64,000 nt of DNA from Ochrobactrum vermis (GCF_002975205.1 NZ_PCOC01000001.1:1922001-1986000); one strand, 5' to 3'. Shown: positions 18,916 through 27,811, numbered from the stretch's first letter. Program-made: numbers and translations. The notes: generated from the sequence alone by a model not told the origin.

Positions 18916-19599
18916 ATGAACCGCTTCACGAAGGGATTGCTGGCTGCGACCGCGCTGACATTTACCGCACCGGCTGCATTCGCTGCGGACGCCATCGTAG
19001 CCCAGCCTGCGTCTGAAATTCAGGCCGTGCCCGAAGCCCTGTCGCCATGGCAGATCCGCGTGCGCGCACTTGGCGTCGTTCCCCAGAATTCCGGCTATGT
19101 GAACGGTGTTTCAGGTTCGGATCTCGATTATTCGAAGTCGATCACGCCTGAACTCGACATCACCTATTACTTTACGGACAATTTCGCAGCCGAACTCATT
19201 CTCGGCACGACTTACGCCAATATCAACGGCGCCGGCTCAATCGACGGATTGGGCAAGATCGGCAAGGCATGGATTCTGCCTCCGACCCTTACCCTGCAGT
19301 ACCACTTCACCAATTTCGGTGCCTTCAAGCCTTATGTCGGTGCAGGCGTGAACTACACCATGTTCTACAATCAGGATGCGACCGGCGTTGAATATCTGAA
19401 GGTCAAGAATGCATTCGGCGGCGCACTGCAGATCGGCTTCGACTACATGCTCAACGAACATTGGGGCGTGAACTTCGACGTCAAGAAACTGTTCCTCGAA
19501 CCAAAATTCGACGCCACTCTTGCTGGCGGCGTGGAAGTCAGCGGCAAGGCCAAGCTTAACCCTTGGCTGATTGGTACGGGTATCACCTACCGCTTCTAA
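18916..19599 (+). CDS. ompW: OmpW family outer-membrane beta-barrel protein
   Basis: 227 residues; the ATG at 18916 is preceded by AAGGAGAG. Signal peptide MNRFTKGLLAATALTFTAPAAFA, then alternating beta strands, the family signature ELDITYYFTDNFAAELILGTT, and YVGAGVNYTMFY. It ends ITYRF with the C-terminal aromatic expected of a barrel recognised by the BAM complex. OmpW forms a small 8-stranded barrel with a hydrophobic channel, often induced by low oxygen. The perfect FNR-type box upstream fits that. Confidence 0.92.
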   Translation: MNRFTKGLLAATALTFTAPAAFAADAIVAQPASEIQAVPEALSPWQIRVRALGVVPQNSGYVNGVSGSDLDYSKSITPELDITYYFTDNFAAELILGTTYANINGAGSIDGLGKIGKAWILPPTLTLQYHFTNFGAFKPYVGAGVNYTMFYNQDATGVEYLKVKNAFGGALQIGFDYMLNEHWGVNFDVKKLFLEPKFDATLAGGVEVSGKAKLNPWLIGTGITYRF

Positions 19600-19613
19600 T
19601 CAATCATCGTTCC

Positions 19614-19642
19614 GGTGAAGGCGCGGCAGTCGTGCCTTCACC
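19614..19642. terminator. Hairpin between convergent ompW and NUDIX genes
   Basis: Perfect arms GGTGAAGGC and GCCTTCACC; the second arm overlaps the last codons of the NUDIX gene. There is no clear T-run, so termination strength is uncertain. Confidence 0.5.
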
Positions 19643-20093
19643 AAAGCGGCAGTGGTTCCAGATCGTGAAGCGCTTCCTGCAGGCGCCGCTTGGTGGACGG
19701 TGTCGTTCCTTCCGGCAGATCATCCAGCGGGAAAAACCCGCATTCCGCAATTTCCCTGTCCGGCAATCGCGGTGCTGTCTGCTCGAACTGCCTGCATATA
19801 TAGAGCGCCACATGATCACGCGGCGATGCATGCGCATTCTTGTAAAGCGCAAAAAGCTGTGGCGGGCCTTTCAGAACAATATTGGCTTCCTCGCGCAATT
19901 CCTTTTCCAACGCCTGCCCGAAGGTTTCGCCGCGTTCGACGCCTCCGCCCGGCAATTGCCATCCGGGCACATAAGTGTGCTTCACCAAAAAAACGGAATT
20001 CTTCTTTTCATCGAAGACAATAGCCCTGACGCCCAGCGTCATCGGGCGTCGCATTAAAAAATAAGTATGAAATATGAAATGACGAAAGCGCAT
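19638..20093 (-). CDS. NUDIX hydrolase
   Basis: 151 residues. NUDIX box GGGVERGETFGQALEKELREEANIVL preceded by KHTYVPGWQLPGG. The N-terminus (FHTYFLMRRPMTLGVRAIVFDEKKN) is the common type seen in small alphaproteobacterial NUDIX enzymes annotated as nucleotide-sugar or general pyrophosphatases. Substrate unknown. It converges on ompW. Confidence 0.85.
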   Translation of the reverse strand: MRFRHFIFHTYFLMRRPMTLGVRAIVFDEKKNSVFLVKHTYVPGWQLPGGGVERGETFGQALEKELREEANIVLKGPPQLFALYKNAHASPRDHVALYICRQFEQTAPRLPDREIAECGFFPLDDLPEGTTPSTKRRLQEALHDLEPLPLW

Positions 20094-20190
20094 ACCGTCT
20101 CTCCGCGAGGCAATATACCTCTATCCAAAACAGCAATGACATCAACAAAAAGTCGCTAAACAGGTTTCGATTTTAAAGATAATACAGTAA

Positions 20191-21102
20191 ATGAGCCTGA
20201 TGTTCCGTCTCGCGCACATCTCCGATATACACCTTTCGCCTTTGCCTCGCGTGAGATATCGCGAACTGGCATCGAAACGCATCACCGGCTACATCAACTG
20301 GCTGCGCAATCGCAAGAACGCGATGCATGGAACCGTGCTGGACACGCTCATTACCGACATGCAGGCGCAATCACCCGACCACATCGCGGTGACGGGCGAT
20401 CTCGTCAATCTGGCGCTCAATCTGGAAATCGACATCGCCCATGAGTGGCTGTCCAAATTGGGCAAGCCGGATGATGTTTCGGTGGTTCCCGGCAATCATG
20501 ACGCCTATGTGCCCGGCGCGCTCGACAAGTCGTGCCGGAAATGGGAACCGTGGATGCGCGGTGACGGCATCGACAATCACGGCAATCGTCCGCAATTCCC
20601 CTATATGCGCGTGCGTGGACCCGTTGCGCTGATCGGTGTTTCTTCGGCGCGCGCGACAGCTCCCTTCATGGCCAGCGGCGACTTCCGGTCTGAACAAGGG
20701 AAACGTCTGGCTGCAATGCTCGATGAAGCCGGTGCCCGCGGGCTCTTCCGTATCGTGATGATCCATCACCCGCCCATCTATGGCGCGACGCCTGCCCATA
20801 AACGCCTTTACGGCATTCGCCGTTTTCAGAAGATCATACGCAAGCGTGGTGCAGAGCTGGTTCTTCACGGCCATACGCATCTGATCACGCATTATGAGAT
20901 CGACGGACCGGACGGCAAGATTCCCGTTATCAGCGTACCGTCTGCAAGCCAGAATTTCGGCGGCCATAAACCCGCCGCCCGCTATAACATATTCAATATC
21001 GATAAACGTCCTGACGGCGGCTGGTCCTGCCTCATGGAAGAACACGGCGTTTCCGATGCCAGCGAGACAATAACGAAGCTCAACGAGCGCGTTCTCTATT
21101 GA
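20191..21102 (+). CDS. Calcineurin-like metallophosphoesterase
   Basis: 303 residues, cytoplasmic. All five metal-binding blocks are present in order: AHISDIHLSP (residues 8-17), VTGDLVN near 67, VPGNHDAY near 102, MIHHPPIYG near 190 and HGHTHL near 228. Members hydrolyse phosphodiesters such as cyclic nucleotides; the substrate is unknown. A second ATG (MFRLAHIS) three codons in is a possible start; neither has a clear ribosome site. Confidence 0.9.
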   Translation: MSLMFRLAHISDIHLSPLPRVRYRELASKRITGYINWLRNRKNAMHGTVLDTLITDMQAQSPDHIAVTGDLVNLALNLEIDIAHEWLSKLGKPDDVSVVPGNHDAYVPGALDKSCRKWEPWMRGDGIDNHGNRPQFPYMRVRGPVALIGVSSARATAPFMASGDFRSEQGKRLAAMLDEAGARGLFRIVMIHHPPIYGATPAHKRLYGIRRFQKIIRKRGAELVLHGHTHLITHYEIDGPDGKIPVISVPSASQNFGGHKPAARYNIFNIDKRPDGGWSCLMEEHGVSDASETITKLNERVLY

Positions 21103-21114
21103 TCCGGCCAATAA

Positions 21115-21138
21115 AAAACGGCGCCGAAGCGCCGTTTT
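21115..21138. terminator. Bidirectional terminator between metallophosphoesterase and leuA
   Basis: AAAACGGCGC / GCGCCGTTTT with a CGAA loop and A/T runs on both sides, between convergent genes. Confidence 0.85.
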
Positions 21139-21156
21139 CATTTCATTTATGTTCGC

Positions 21157-22878
21157 TCACTTGCCGATGACGCGGTTGGCCGCCGATACGATGGCCTCCA
21201 GCGAAGCACTGACGATATTGTCGTTGATACCGGCACCGAACAGCTTGCCGCCCGGATGAGCCATTTCGACATAGGAGATGGCCGACGCATCCGAACCCTG
21301 CTGTAGTGAATGTTCGGAATAATCCACGACCGACATCTTCACGCCGAGATATTTCGACAATGCATCGACGAAACCGTCGATCGGCCCCGTCCCTTTGCCC
21401 TCGATATTTTTGGTCACGCCGTTATCGGTGATTTCGGCGGTCAGAATACGACGGCCCTTCTGCTCCGGATCAGGCATGGTGTGATGATCAACGAACTTGA
21501 TGCGGGCATCCGGCTGCGTCACGTAGAGCTTCTGGAACTCCTCGTGAATCCGCTTCGACGGCAGTTCCTTGCCTTCTTCATCGGTGATGTTCTGGATGAT
21601 TTCCCGGAATTCGACCTGCAGATTGCGCGGCAGGTTCAAGCCGTAATCCGCCTGAAGGATATAGGCGATACCGCCCTTGCCCGACTGCGAATTGATGCGG
21701 ATGATCGCCTCGTAGGAACGGCCCACGTCCTGCGGATCGATCGGCAGATAGGGCACTTCCCAGATTGGTGAATTGGCAGAACGGCGCGCTTTCATACCCT
21801 TGTTGATCGCGTCCTGATGCGATCCGGAGAAGGCCGTATAGACCAGCTCGCCGACATAGGGATGACGCTCGGCAATCTTCAACTGGTTCGAATATTCATA
21901 GACTTCCTTCATCCGGTTGATGTCGGTGCAGTCCAGTTCCGGGTCCACGCCCTGCGTGTACATGTTCAGTGCCAGCGTCACCACATCGACATTGCCGGTA
22001 CGTTCGCCATTGCCGAACAGCGTGCCTTCCACACGGTCAGCACCTGCCATCAGGCCCAGTTCAGTTGCAGCAATGCCCGTGCCACGGTCGTTGTGCGGAT
22101 GCAGCGAGATAATCAGGTTCTCGCGATTGTCGAGGTTGCGGCACATCCATTCGATCTGGTCGGCATAGACGTTCGGCGTGTTCATCTCGACCGTTGAGGG
22201 CAGATTGACGATCAGCTTGTTGTCAGCAGTCGGCTTCACGATCTCGATGACCGCGTTGCAGATTTCCAGCGCCACATCCATCTCGGTGCCGGTGAAGCTT
22301 TCGGGCGAATACTGGAAGCGATAGCCGCCCCCTGCTTTCGCAGCCATATCCATGATCATCTTGGCGGCATCAGTTGCGATCCGCTTGATACCGCCGACAT
22401 CCTTGGCAAAAACCACACGGCGCTGCAATTCACTGGTGGAATTGTAGAAATGGATGATTGGTGTTTTTGCACCTTCAAGCGCTTCGAAAGTGCGCGTGAT
22501 CAATTCGGGGCGGCACTGGACCAGAACCTGCAAATCCACTTCGTCGGGAACATTGCCCTGTTCGATGGCCCAGCGGCAGAAGTCGAAATCCGTCTGCGAG
22601 GCGGATGGGAAGCCGATCTCGATTTCCGGAAAACCCATATCGACCAGCAGGCGGAACATACGCTCCTTGCGGTCATGCCCCATGGGGTCGACCAGGGCCT
22701 GATTGCCGTCACGCAGATCGACTGAACACCAGATCGGCGCCTTTTCGATGCGCTTGGACGGCCATGTGCGGTCATCGAGCTGCGGGGCCGGGAAAGGCGA
22801 ATATTTGGTGCCTGCAATAGGCATGCCTTTGCGCTCGGAACTGGATTCTGATTGCGGTGTGGCGATAGACTGATTCAT
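21157..22878 (-). CDS. leuA: 2-isopropylmalate synthase
   Basis: LeuA condenses acetyl-CoA with 2-oxoisovalerate, the committed step of leucine synthesis. 573 residues from the ATG at 22878 (GGGAGG eight bases upstream). The catalytic TIM barrel shows VDLRDGNQALVDPM near residue 45 and the metal-binding SLHPHNDRGTG near 235; the C-terminal regulatory domain includes YVEMAHPGGKLFGAGIN. The length fits the long LeuA2 class. It is preceded by a leucine-rich leader peptide and a terminator-like hairpin, implying attenuation by leucyl-tRNA supply. Confidence 0.95.
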   Translation of the reverse strand: MNQSIATPQSESSSERKGMPIAGTKYSPFPAPQLDDRTWPSKRIEKAPIWCSVDLRDGNQALVDPMGHDRKERMFRLLVDMGFPEIEIGFPSASQTDFDFCRWAIEQGNVPDEVDLQVLVQCRPELITRTFEALEGAKTPIIHFYNSTSELQRRVVFAKDVGGIKRIATDAAKMIMDMAAKAGGGYRFQYSPESFTGTEMDVALEICNAVIEIVKPTADNKLIVNLPSTVEMNTPNVYADQIEWMCRNLDNRENLIISLHPHNDRGTGIAATELGLMAGADRVEGTLFGNGERTGNVDVVTLALNMYTQGVDPELDCTDINRMKEVYEYSNQLKIAERHPYVGELVYTAFSGSHQDAINKGMKARRSANSPIWEVPYLPIDPQDVGRSYEAIIRINSQSGKGGIAYILQADYGLNLPRNLQVEFREIIQNITDEEGKELPSKRIHEEFQKLYVTQPDARIKFVDHHTMPDPEQKGRRILTAEITDNGVTKNIEGKGTGPIDGFVDALSKYLGVKMSVVDYSEHSLQQGSDASAISYVEMAHPGGKLFGAGINDNIVSASLEAIVSAANRVIGK

Positions 22879-22957
22879 TTCTCGTTTCCTCCCGGCTTCC
22901 GACGGCATTGAAGCCCGTCAAGCGCGGATACTGCTGATCGATTATAAGGGTTTTTTG

Positions 22958-23007
22958 AAAAGGAGCACAGGCCAGCGGGACCGTTTTCGACCGCCGGACG
23001 CTCCTTC
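22958..23007 (-). promoter_or_regulatory. Attenuator hairpin upstream of leuA
   Basis: On the minus strand GAAGGAGC (23007-23000) pairs with GCTCCTTTT (22966-22958); inside, CCGGCGG can pair with CCGCTGG allowing one G-T. The 5' arm overlaps the leader-peptide stop codon. The T-run is only four bases. Its position just after a leucine-rich leader ORF is that of a transcription attenuator. Confidence 0.6.
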
Positions 23008-23128
23008 AGCGAGCCCGGCGATCGCCGCTAAGGCCGAGGGTAAGAAGCGAGTTTAGAACGCAAACATCAACGCGCGCGCCGAAGGCGGCTGCGGAATGTT
23101 CCAAGGATGTTGCGTTTCTGATCGTCAT
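23006..23128 (-). CDS. Leucine-rich leader peptide of leuA
   Basis: A 40-codon ORF ending 127 bases before leuA. Six leucines, five of them in VLNSLLTLGL at residues 24-33, precede a hairpin that starts at its stop codon. There is no Shine-Dalgarno before the ATG; TTGCAC (23165-23160) and GTAAAA (23143-23138), 16 apart, would start transcription at or next to the ATG, so the message may be leaderless. Leucine starvation would stall ribosomes on the cluster and spare leuA from termination. Inferred from sequence only. Confidence 0.65.
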   Translation of the reverse strand: MTIRNATSLEHSAAAFGARVDVCVLNSLLTLGLSGDRRAR

Positions 23129-23210
23129 GAGGAAAGCTTTTACACGCGAGATTTGTACTGTGCAAGACAGTATTTCATTCCGTGTCTGGATCGACTTTTG
23201 GACCAGACAA

Positions 23211-24119
23211 TCAGGCGAACGGCACCGCGCTTGTCCCCGGAGGCAGCTTTGCCTCGTCCTCCGGTTCGACGTGGATCACCACGCGCGCGCTTTCGATCTG
23301 CTTCTTCAAAGCGTCTTCGATACGGTCGCAAATCACATGGGCATCGCCGACACTCATATCGGCCGCAACGACCAGATGAAACTCGACGAAGGTGACACGG
23401 CCAGCGATACGCGTCTTGAGGTCGTGAACCTCGATAGCCCCGCCTGCATTGGCCGAGATCACGTCGCGAATGCGCATTTCCTCGGAAGGTTCGACAGCAA
23501 TATCCATCAGCCCCTGCACCGAGGAATTGATGACATGCCAGCCCTGCCAGAGAATATTGATCGCAACCAGAATGGCGAGCAATGGATCGAGTATGGCCCA
23601 ACCGGTAACCACTGCACCGACAAGACCGACCAGAACGCCCGCAGAGGTGAACACATCCGTCATGATGTGCTTTCCGTCGGCTTCCAGCGCAGGCGAGCGG
23701 GACTTGCGGCCGGTGCGAATCAACAATGTCGCCCAGAAGCCGTTTATGGCCGCTGCGACGGTGTTGATGCCCAGACCCAGCCAGGGTTCATCAAGCATCC
23801 GCGGCGTTTGCAGCGCAAACCAGGCCTCGCGGAAGATCAATAGTGCGGCGACCGTGATCAGGACGCCTTCCACAACAGCCGAAATATACTCGGCCTTGTG
23901 ATGTCCGAAGGGGTGATTGTCATCGGCTGGCAGATAGCTGACCCGAATGGCCCACCATGCGCCGATTGCCGCAATCACATTGACGATGGATTCCAGTGCG
24001 TCAGAATAAAGCGCCACGGAACCGGTCAGTGCATAGGCCAGATATTTCAGCCCCATCACACCGAAAGCAATGGGAATAGACCAAGCGGCAAGCCGCCGAA
24101 CCTTTGCACTCGCGTCCAT
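23211..24119 (-). CDS. Cation diffusion facilitator (CDF) metal transporter
   Basis: 302 residues. About six membrane helices cover residues 12-205, with CDF hallmarks YSDALESIVNV in helix 2, DDNHPFGHHKAEY in the following loop, and HIMTDVFTSAGVL in helix 5, where His/Asp bind metal. The C-terminal cytoplasmic domain carries the V-H-E-P-E end. CDF proteins exchange Zn2+, Fe2+ or similar ions for protons across the inner membrane. The helix 2 motif has D-x2-E rather than the usual paired Asp, so metal choice is open. Confidence 0.9.
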   Translation of the reverse strand: MDASAKVRRLAAWSIPIAFGVMGLKYLAYALTGSVALYSDALESIVNVIAAIGAWWAIRVSYLPADDNHPFGHHKAEYISAVVEGVLITVAALLIFREAWFALQTPRMLDEPWLGLGINTVAAAINGFWATLLIRTGRKSRSPALEADGKHIMTDVFTSAGVLVGLVGAVVTGWAILDPLLAILVAINILWQGWHVINSSVQGLMDIAVEPSEEMRIRDVISANAGGAIEVHDLKTRIAGRVTFVEFHLVVAADMSVGDAHVICDRIEDALKKQIESARVVIHVEPEDEAKLPPGTSAVPFA

Positions 24120-24380
24120 GATGAACCTTATTATCTTGATCTTTTCCCGAAATCGGGACGGCCAACTGTTGGCCCCTCATGCATTGGCTTGAACGCGGGA
24201 CGTATCCACAACGCTTCTGGCATATGCAGCAGCAATTCACCGCCGTTCTATACCCCAGAAAAGCAAAACTTCGTACCCCTGTTTTTTCAGTTCCGGCATT
24301 TAATTTTCTCCTGCAAATGCAAGGCATTACAGTTGCAAATGAGTTGCCGGAGCAAGCAATGGAAAAGCGGCGCCAGGCAT
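24120..24380. other. Intergenic region between CDF gene and trpE(G) terminator
   Basis: About 260 bases with no coding signal in any frame that I trust. It should contain the CDF promoter on the minus strand. CCCGAAATCGGG (24147-24158) is a short palindrome near the CDF start. Confidence 0.4.
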
Positions 24381-24413
24381 AAAAAACCAGCCGTAGCGTG
24401 AGCTGCGGCTGGT
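24381..24413 (-). terminator. Terminator of trpE(G)
   Basis: Minus strand: AACCAGCCG / CGGCTGGTT 9-bp stem followed by TTTTTT, 26 bases beyond the trpE(G) stop. Confidence 0.85.
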
Positions 24414-24439
24414 TTCAAATCGGGACGAGATGTGTAGGA

Positions 24440-26635
24440 TCAGGCGTTGCTGCGGCGCGCCTTTTGCTTGCCCGCCAGATGCGTCACCACATTTTCAATC
24501 ATGCGCATTCCGGCATTGTGGCCGAGCGTCATGATGGATTCCGGGTGAAACTGAACAGCCGCCACCGGCTCTTTCTTATGCTCGAAAGCCATGATGACAC
24601 CGTCTTCGGTTTCCGCTGTGACGAGGAAATCATCCGGCAGACGTTCTGGGTCGGCAAAGATCGAATGATAGCGCCCGACCGTCACTTCCTTCGGCAGGCC
24701 GGAGAAAATGCGTTCCGGTTTCGACACACGAATACGCGACGGCTTGCCATGCATCGGGATGCGCAACTGGCGCAATGTGCCGCCATAGGCCTCAGCCAGC
24801 GCCTGCAACCCAAGACAGACACCGAAGATCGGCAGTTCACGCTTGCGCGCCTTGTCGATGGTCGCCTTGCAATCGAAATCCTGCGGCGTGCCGGGTCCGG
24901 GTGACAGGACCACGAGGTCAGGCTTCACCCTGTCGAACACATCATCGGCAACCGGAGACCGCACGGTTGAAACCGTAGCGCCCGTCTGGCGGAAATAATT
25001 GGCGAGCGTGTGCACGAAGGAATCTTCGTGATCGACGAGCAGGATCGAGATCCCCTCACCCACCTTCGCCGCAACACGCTCTTCGGCAACATGATTGCTC
25101 TTTTGTGCTTCACGCACAGCCGCGATCATCGCCGATGCCTTCAATTCGGTTTCGGCTTCTTCTTCATCCGGATTGGAATCGAACAGAAGCGTTGCACCGG
25201 CGCGGATTTCAGCCACACCATCCTTGATGCGAATGGTGCGTAGCGTCAGGCCAGTATTCATGTCACCATTGAAGTGCATCATGCCGATGGCACCGCCGTA
25301 CCATGCACGCGGGCTGCGTTCGTTTTCCTCAAGGAAACGCATAGCCCACAGCTTCGGCGCGCCAGTTACCGTCACAGCCCATGCGTGGCTGAGGAACCCA
25401 TCGAAAGCATCCATGCCATCACGAAGGCGACCTTCGATGTGATCGACCGTGTGGATCAGTCGCGAATACATTTCGATCTGGCGACGGCCGATGACGCGTA
25501 CCGAACCCGGTTCGCAGACGCGGCTCTTGTCGTTGCGGTCTACATCCGAACACATGGTCAGTTCGGATTCGTCCTTCTTGGAGTTCAGCAGTTTCAGAAT
25601 CTGTTCCGAATCCGAGATCGCATCTTCACCGCGCTTGATGGTGCCGGAAATCGGGCAGGTCTCGATGCGGCGCCCATTGACGCGCACGAACATTTCCGGC
25701 GATGCGCCGACCAGATATTCGTTCTCGCCCAGATTGATGAAGAACGAATAAGGCGACGGATTGATCGTCTTCAGGCGACGGAAGATCTCCGACGGTGCGG
25801 TGTGGCAGCGCTCATAAAAGGTCTGGCCCGGCACCACTTCGAAGAGATCGCCGCGCTTGAAGCTTTCCTTGGCACGCTCGACCAGCTTCGCATATTCGCC
25901 AGGATTGTGGTCACCACGCGCAAGCTTGGCTTCCGAAGGCTTGAAGGCTTGCGCGGGCGTTGCCCGTGCAAGACCATGCGTGGAAGAACCGCCGCAAGTG
26001 AACTCATAACGATCCACCCAGGCACGCGCCGAGTAGTGATCCGCAACAAAAATCTCATCAGGGATGAACAGCACCAGATCACGCTGATCGTCCGGCCGTT
26101 TCAATTTGTACTGAATTGGATCGAACTGGAACGCCAGATCGTAACCGAATGCACCGTAAAGGCCAAGATTTGCGTCTTCTTCGGAGAAGAACAGGCCGAC
26201 AATGGCGCGCAGAACCGTGAAGACCGAAGGCATGCGCGAGCGCTCTTCCTCGGTGAAGGTTCCGCTCGGTTCGGCAATGGTCAGTTCGATACGGTTTTCC
26301 TCGGCCTTGTCGACCGTCACCTCGGCAAGTGCTTTCACCGTGTCCAGGATAGGCCGCAGAAGAATGATCCCGCGGGCATTCAGGGCTTCTATGCGCATGG
26401 TGCGTTGACGCGAGGTGATCACCACCGGAGGATCGACGATAGCTGTATCCCATCGCGTATAGCGACCCGGATATTCGTAGTTGGACGAAAACACCGCGCC
26501 GCGCCGTTCGTTCAGTGCATCGATATAGGTCTCGATCGCACCCTTATAGGCCGTGAGGTGACGCACGCGCTCGACGACGATGCCGCCTGCCGTCTCGTGC
26601 TGGAATATCTCGCTATCCGCAATCTTCGCATTCAT
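24440..26635 (-). CDS. trpE(G): Fused anthranilate synthase TrpE-TrpG
   Basis: 731 residues joining both anthranilate synthase subunits, an arrangement typical of rhizobia and Brucellaceae. The chorismate-binding half occupies roughly residues 1-510, with [23 protein letters not shown] and the catalytic [12 protein letters not shown] region. The glutaminase half starts near [12 protein letters not shown] (about 530) with LSPGPGTP, the nucleophile in FGVCLGLQ near 605 and FHPES near 705. It turns chorismate and glutamine into anthranilate for tryptophan. Upstream are a Trp-Trp-Trp leader peptide and attenuator. Confidence 0.96.
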   Translation of the reverse strand: MNAKIADSEIFQHETAGGIVVERVRHLTAYKGAIETYIDALNERRGAVFSSNYEYPGRYTRWDTAIVDPPVVITSRQRTMRIEALNARGIILLRPILDTVKALAEVTVDKAEENRIELTIAEPSGTFTEEERSRMPSVFTVLRAIVGLFFSEEDANLGLYGAFGYDLAFQFDPIQYKLKRPDDQRDLVLFIPDEIFVADHYSARAWVDRYEFTCGGSSTHGLARATPAQAFKPSEAKLARGDHNPGEYAKLVERAKESFKRGDLFEVVPGQTFYERCHTAPSEIFRRLKTINPSPYSFFINLGENEYLVGASPEMFVRVNGRRIETCPISGTIKRGEDAISDSEQILKLLNSKKDESELTMCSDVDRNDKSRVCEPGSVRVIGRRQIEMYSRLIHTVDHIEGRLRDGMDAFDGFLSHAWAVTVTGAPKLWAMRFLEENERSPRAWYGGAIGMMHFNGDMNTGLTLRTIRIKDGVAEIRAGATLLFDSNPDEEEAETELKASAMIAAVREAQKSNHVAEERVAAKVGEGISILLVDHEDSFVHTLANYFRQTGATVSTVRSPVADDVFDRVKPDLVVLSPGPGTPQDFDCKATIDKARKRELPIFGVCLGLQALAEAYGGTLRQLRIPMHGKPSRIRVSKPERIFSGLPKEVTVGRYHSIFADPERLPDDFLVTAETEDGVIMAFEHKKEPVAAVQFHPESIMTLGHNAGMRMIENVVTHLAGKQKARRSNA

Positions 26636-26715
26636 GATCGGCTATCCCAAATCTCGCTTGTTTCCAAACACTTCCAGAACCCGGTATTTCTGAGGTCTTA
26701 TTCAAACAGCCAAAC

Positions 26716-26746
26716 AAAAAGGCCGCCCGGATAATCCCAGCGGCCT
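26716..26746 (-). terminator. trp attenuator terminator
   Basis: Minus strand: GGCCGC / GCGGCC stem with further weak pairing in the loop, followed by TTTTT. It lies between the leader peptide (26785-26838) and trpE(G), where a transcription attenuator is expected. Confidence 0.75.
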
Positions 26747-26784
26747 GTTTCCTAAACGCAAATGCACGAACGCCTGCGTGGCCG

Positions 26785-26838
26785 CTATGGGCGGGCCCAC
26801 CACCAACCGTTGATGACGATATTGCGCGAAATGTTCAT
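26785..26838 (-). CDS. trpL: trp leader peptide TrpL
   Basis: 17-residue ORF MNISRNIVINGWWWARP with three consecutive tryptophans. An ATG two codons further up (26844) is in frame. A promoter with TTGCAA (26874-26869) and CTAACT (26852-26847), 16 bases apart, would start transcription about at the ATG of 26838, giving a leaderless message as known for trpL of Sinorhizobium meliloti. Ribosome stalling at the Trp codons when tryptophan is short should prevent the terminator at 26716-26746. In S. meliloti the released leader RNA and peptide also act in trans. Confidence 0.85.
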   Translation of the reverse strand: MNISRNIVINGWWWARP

Positions 26839-26976
26839 GGACATACAGTTAGCCTTCAATGTGCATCCTTGCAACCGCAAAATTTAAGGGTGGGATTGAG
26901 CAATACAGACCGGCACTCTAACGGCGATCCCGCCATGCATTCGCGGATTTTGCCGGATGATCCTGTTACCCGCAAA

Positions 26977-27010
26977 GAAAATCCGGACAGTTTGGGGCTG
27001 TCCGGATTTC
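26977..27010 (-). terminator. Strong minus-strand terminator of an unassigned transcript
   Basis: Perfect 12-bp arms AAATCCGGACAG and CTGTCCGGATTT, 7-base loop; on the minus strand it is followed by TTCTTT. No minus-strand gene precedes it: the next gene upstream on that side is lrp, on the plus strand. It therefore points to a short independent transcript. Confidence 0.6.
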
Positions 27011-27110
27011 CTTAGAACCGGGATGGACAAAACGGAAGGACAAGGACGAATCCTCCGGTTTCTGGCACCCCTATACCCCATGCCTAAATTTACAGGTGCA
27101 ATATAACTTT
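26977..27110 (-). ncRNA. Candidate small RNA upstream of trpL
   Basis: Defined by the strong terminator at 26977-27010 with no coding gene in front of it. The candidate body can fold a second stem (AACCGG at 27056-27061 with CCGGTT at 27017-27022) exposing a CCTTGTCCTTCCG stretch that could pair with Shine-Dalgarno sequences. The 5' end is uncertain; I could not place a convincing promoter. An alternative is read-through protection between lrp and trp promoters. Confidence 0.35.
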
Positions 27111-27131
27111 CAGTATGCACATTATTCCTAC

Positions 27132-27160
27132 CACAAGTTGCACATAGATTGCAACTTGTG
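27132..27160. promoter_or_regulatory. Perfect 11-bp dyad in the lrp promoter region
   Basis: Arms CACAAGTTGCA and TGCAACTTGTG are exact inverted copies separated by 7 bases. The right arm overlaps a possible -35 TTGCAA (27149-27154), 17 bases from CATATA (27172-27177), a plausible lrp promoter. Likely an operator; Lrp autoregulation is the simplest reading. Confidence 0.55.
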
Positions 27161-27349
27161 ATTGTTATTTGCATATATGCTTACGTTTAAGCCGATTTCA
27201 TCGGAACAGTTCGAAAATTTGTAGGACCACCCAACAAGTTTCATCTTGCGTCGGGGGCCGATTTCGGATTGATTTCCGTGGCAACTCAAACACATATCCA
27301 AAAATCAAGAACAGAGCCGTCGCACATAAACGGCCATTGGGGACAACTG

Positions 27350-27811
27350 ATGAAGAATCTCGATGCGATGGACAGGAGTATTTTGCGCGCCCTTCAGGAG
27401 AACGGACGCCTGACCAATACCGAACTAGCCGATCGCATAAATCTCTCGCAGACGGCGACCGCCGAACGCGTCAAGCGACTGACCCGTGAAGGGTATATTC
27501 TCGGCTATTCAGCGCGGCTATCGCCCAAGATGCTCGACCGCGCCATGCTGGTCTTCATAGAGATCAAGCTCGACCGCACCACACCGGAGGTCTTCGAAAC
27601 CTTTTCGACCTTCACCCGCAACAATCCCGACATTCTGGAATGCCACATGGTTGCGGGCGGCTTTGATTATCTCGTCAAAGCCCGCGTATCCGATATGGAT
27701 CACTATCGGCGCTTTCTTTCCGAGGCGCTTCTTTCTCTACCCGGCGTGCGGGAATCGCACACTTATGCCGTCATGGAGGAAGTGAAGGAAACCGCCTATA
27801 TCGCCGTTTAG
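27350..27811 (+). CDS. Lrp/AsnC family transcriptional regulator
   Basis: 153 residues from the ATG at 27350 (MKNLDAMDRSILRAL). The N-terminal winged helix-turn-helix is NTELADRINLSQTATAERVKRL, and the C-terminal RAM ligand domain includes DILECHMVAGGFDYLVKARVSD. Length and pattern are those of Lrp proper, an octameric regulator responding to leucine or other amino acids. It has a long 5' leader and a perfect dyad in its promoter region. Its neighbours trpE(G) and leuA make a role in amino-acid control reasonable, but targets are unknown. Confidence 0.9.
   Translation: MKNLDAMDRSILRALQENGRLTNTELADRINLSQTATAERVKRLTREGYILGYSARLSPKMLDRAMLVFIEIKLDRTTPEVFETFSTFTRNNPDILECHMVAGGFDYLVKARVSDMDHYRRFLSEALLSLPGVRESHTYAVMEEVKETAYIAV

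Noticed and set aside
25274..26734. Long plus-strand open frame (486 codons)
   Set aside because: Fully antisense to trpE(G), which is unmistakable; composition is that of a shadow frame.
26884..27174. 96-codon minus-strand frame upstream of trpL
   Set aside because: Composition is not protein-like and the frame runs through a perfect dyad and a terminator; better explained as non-coding.
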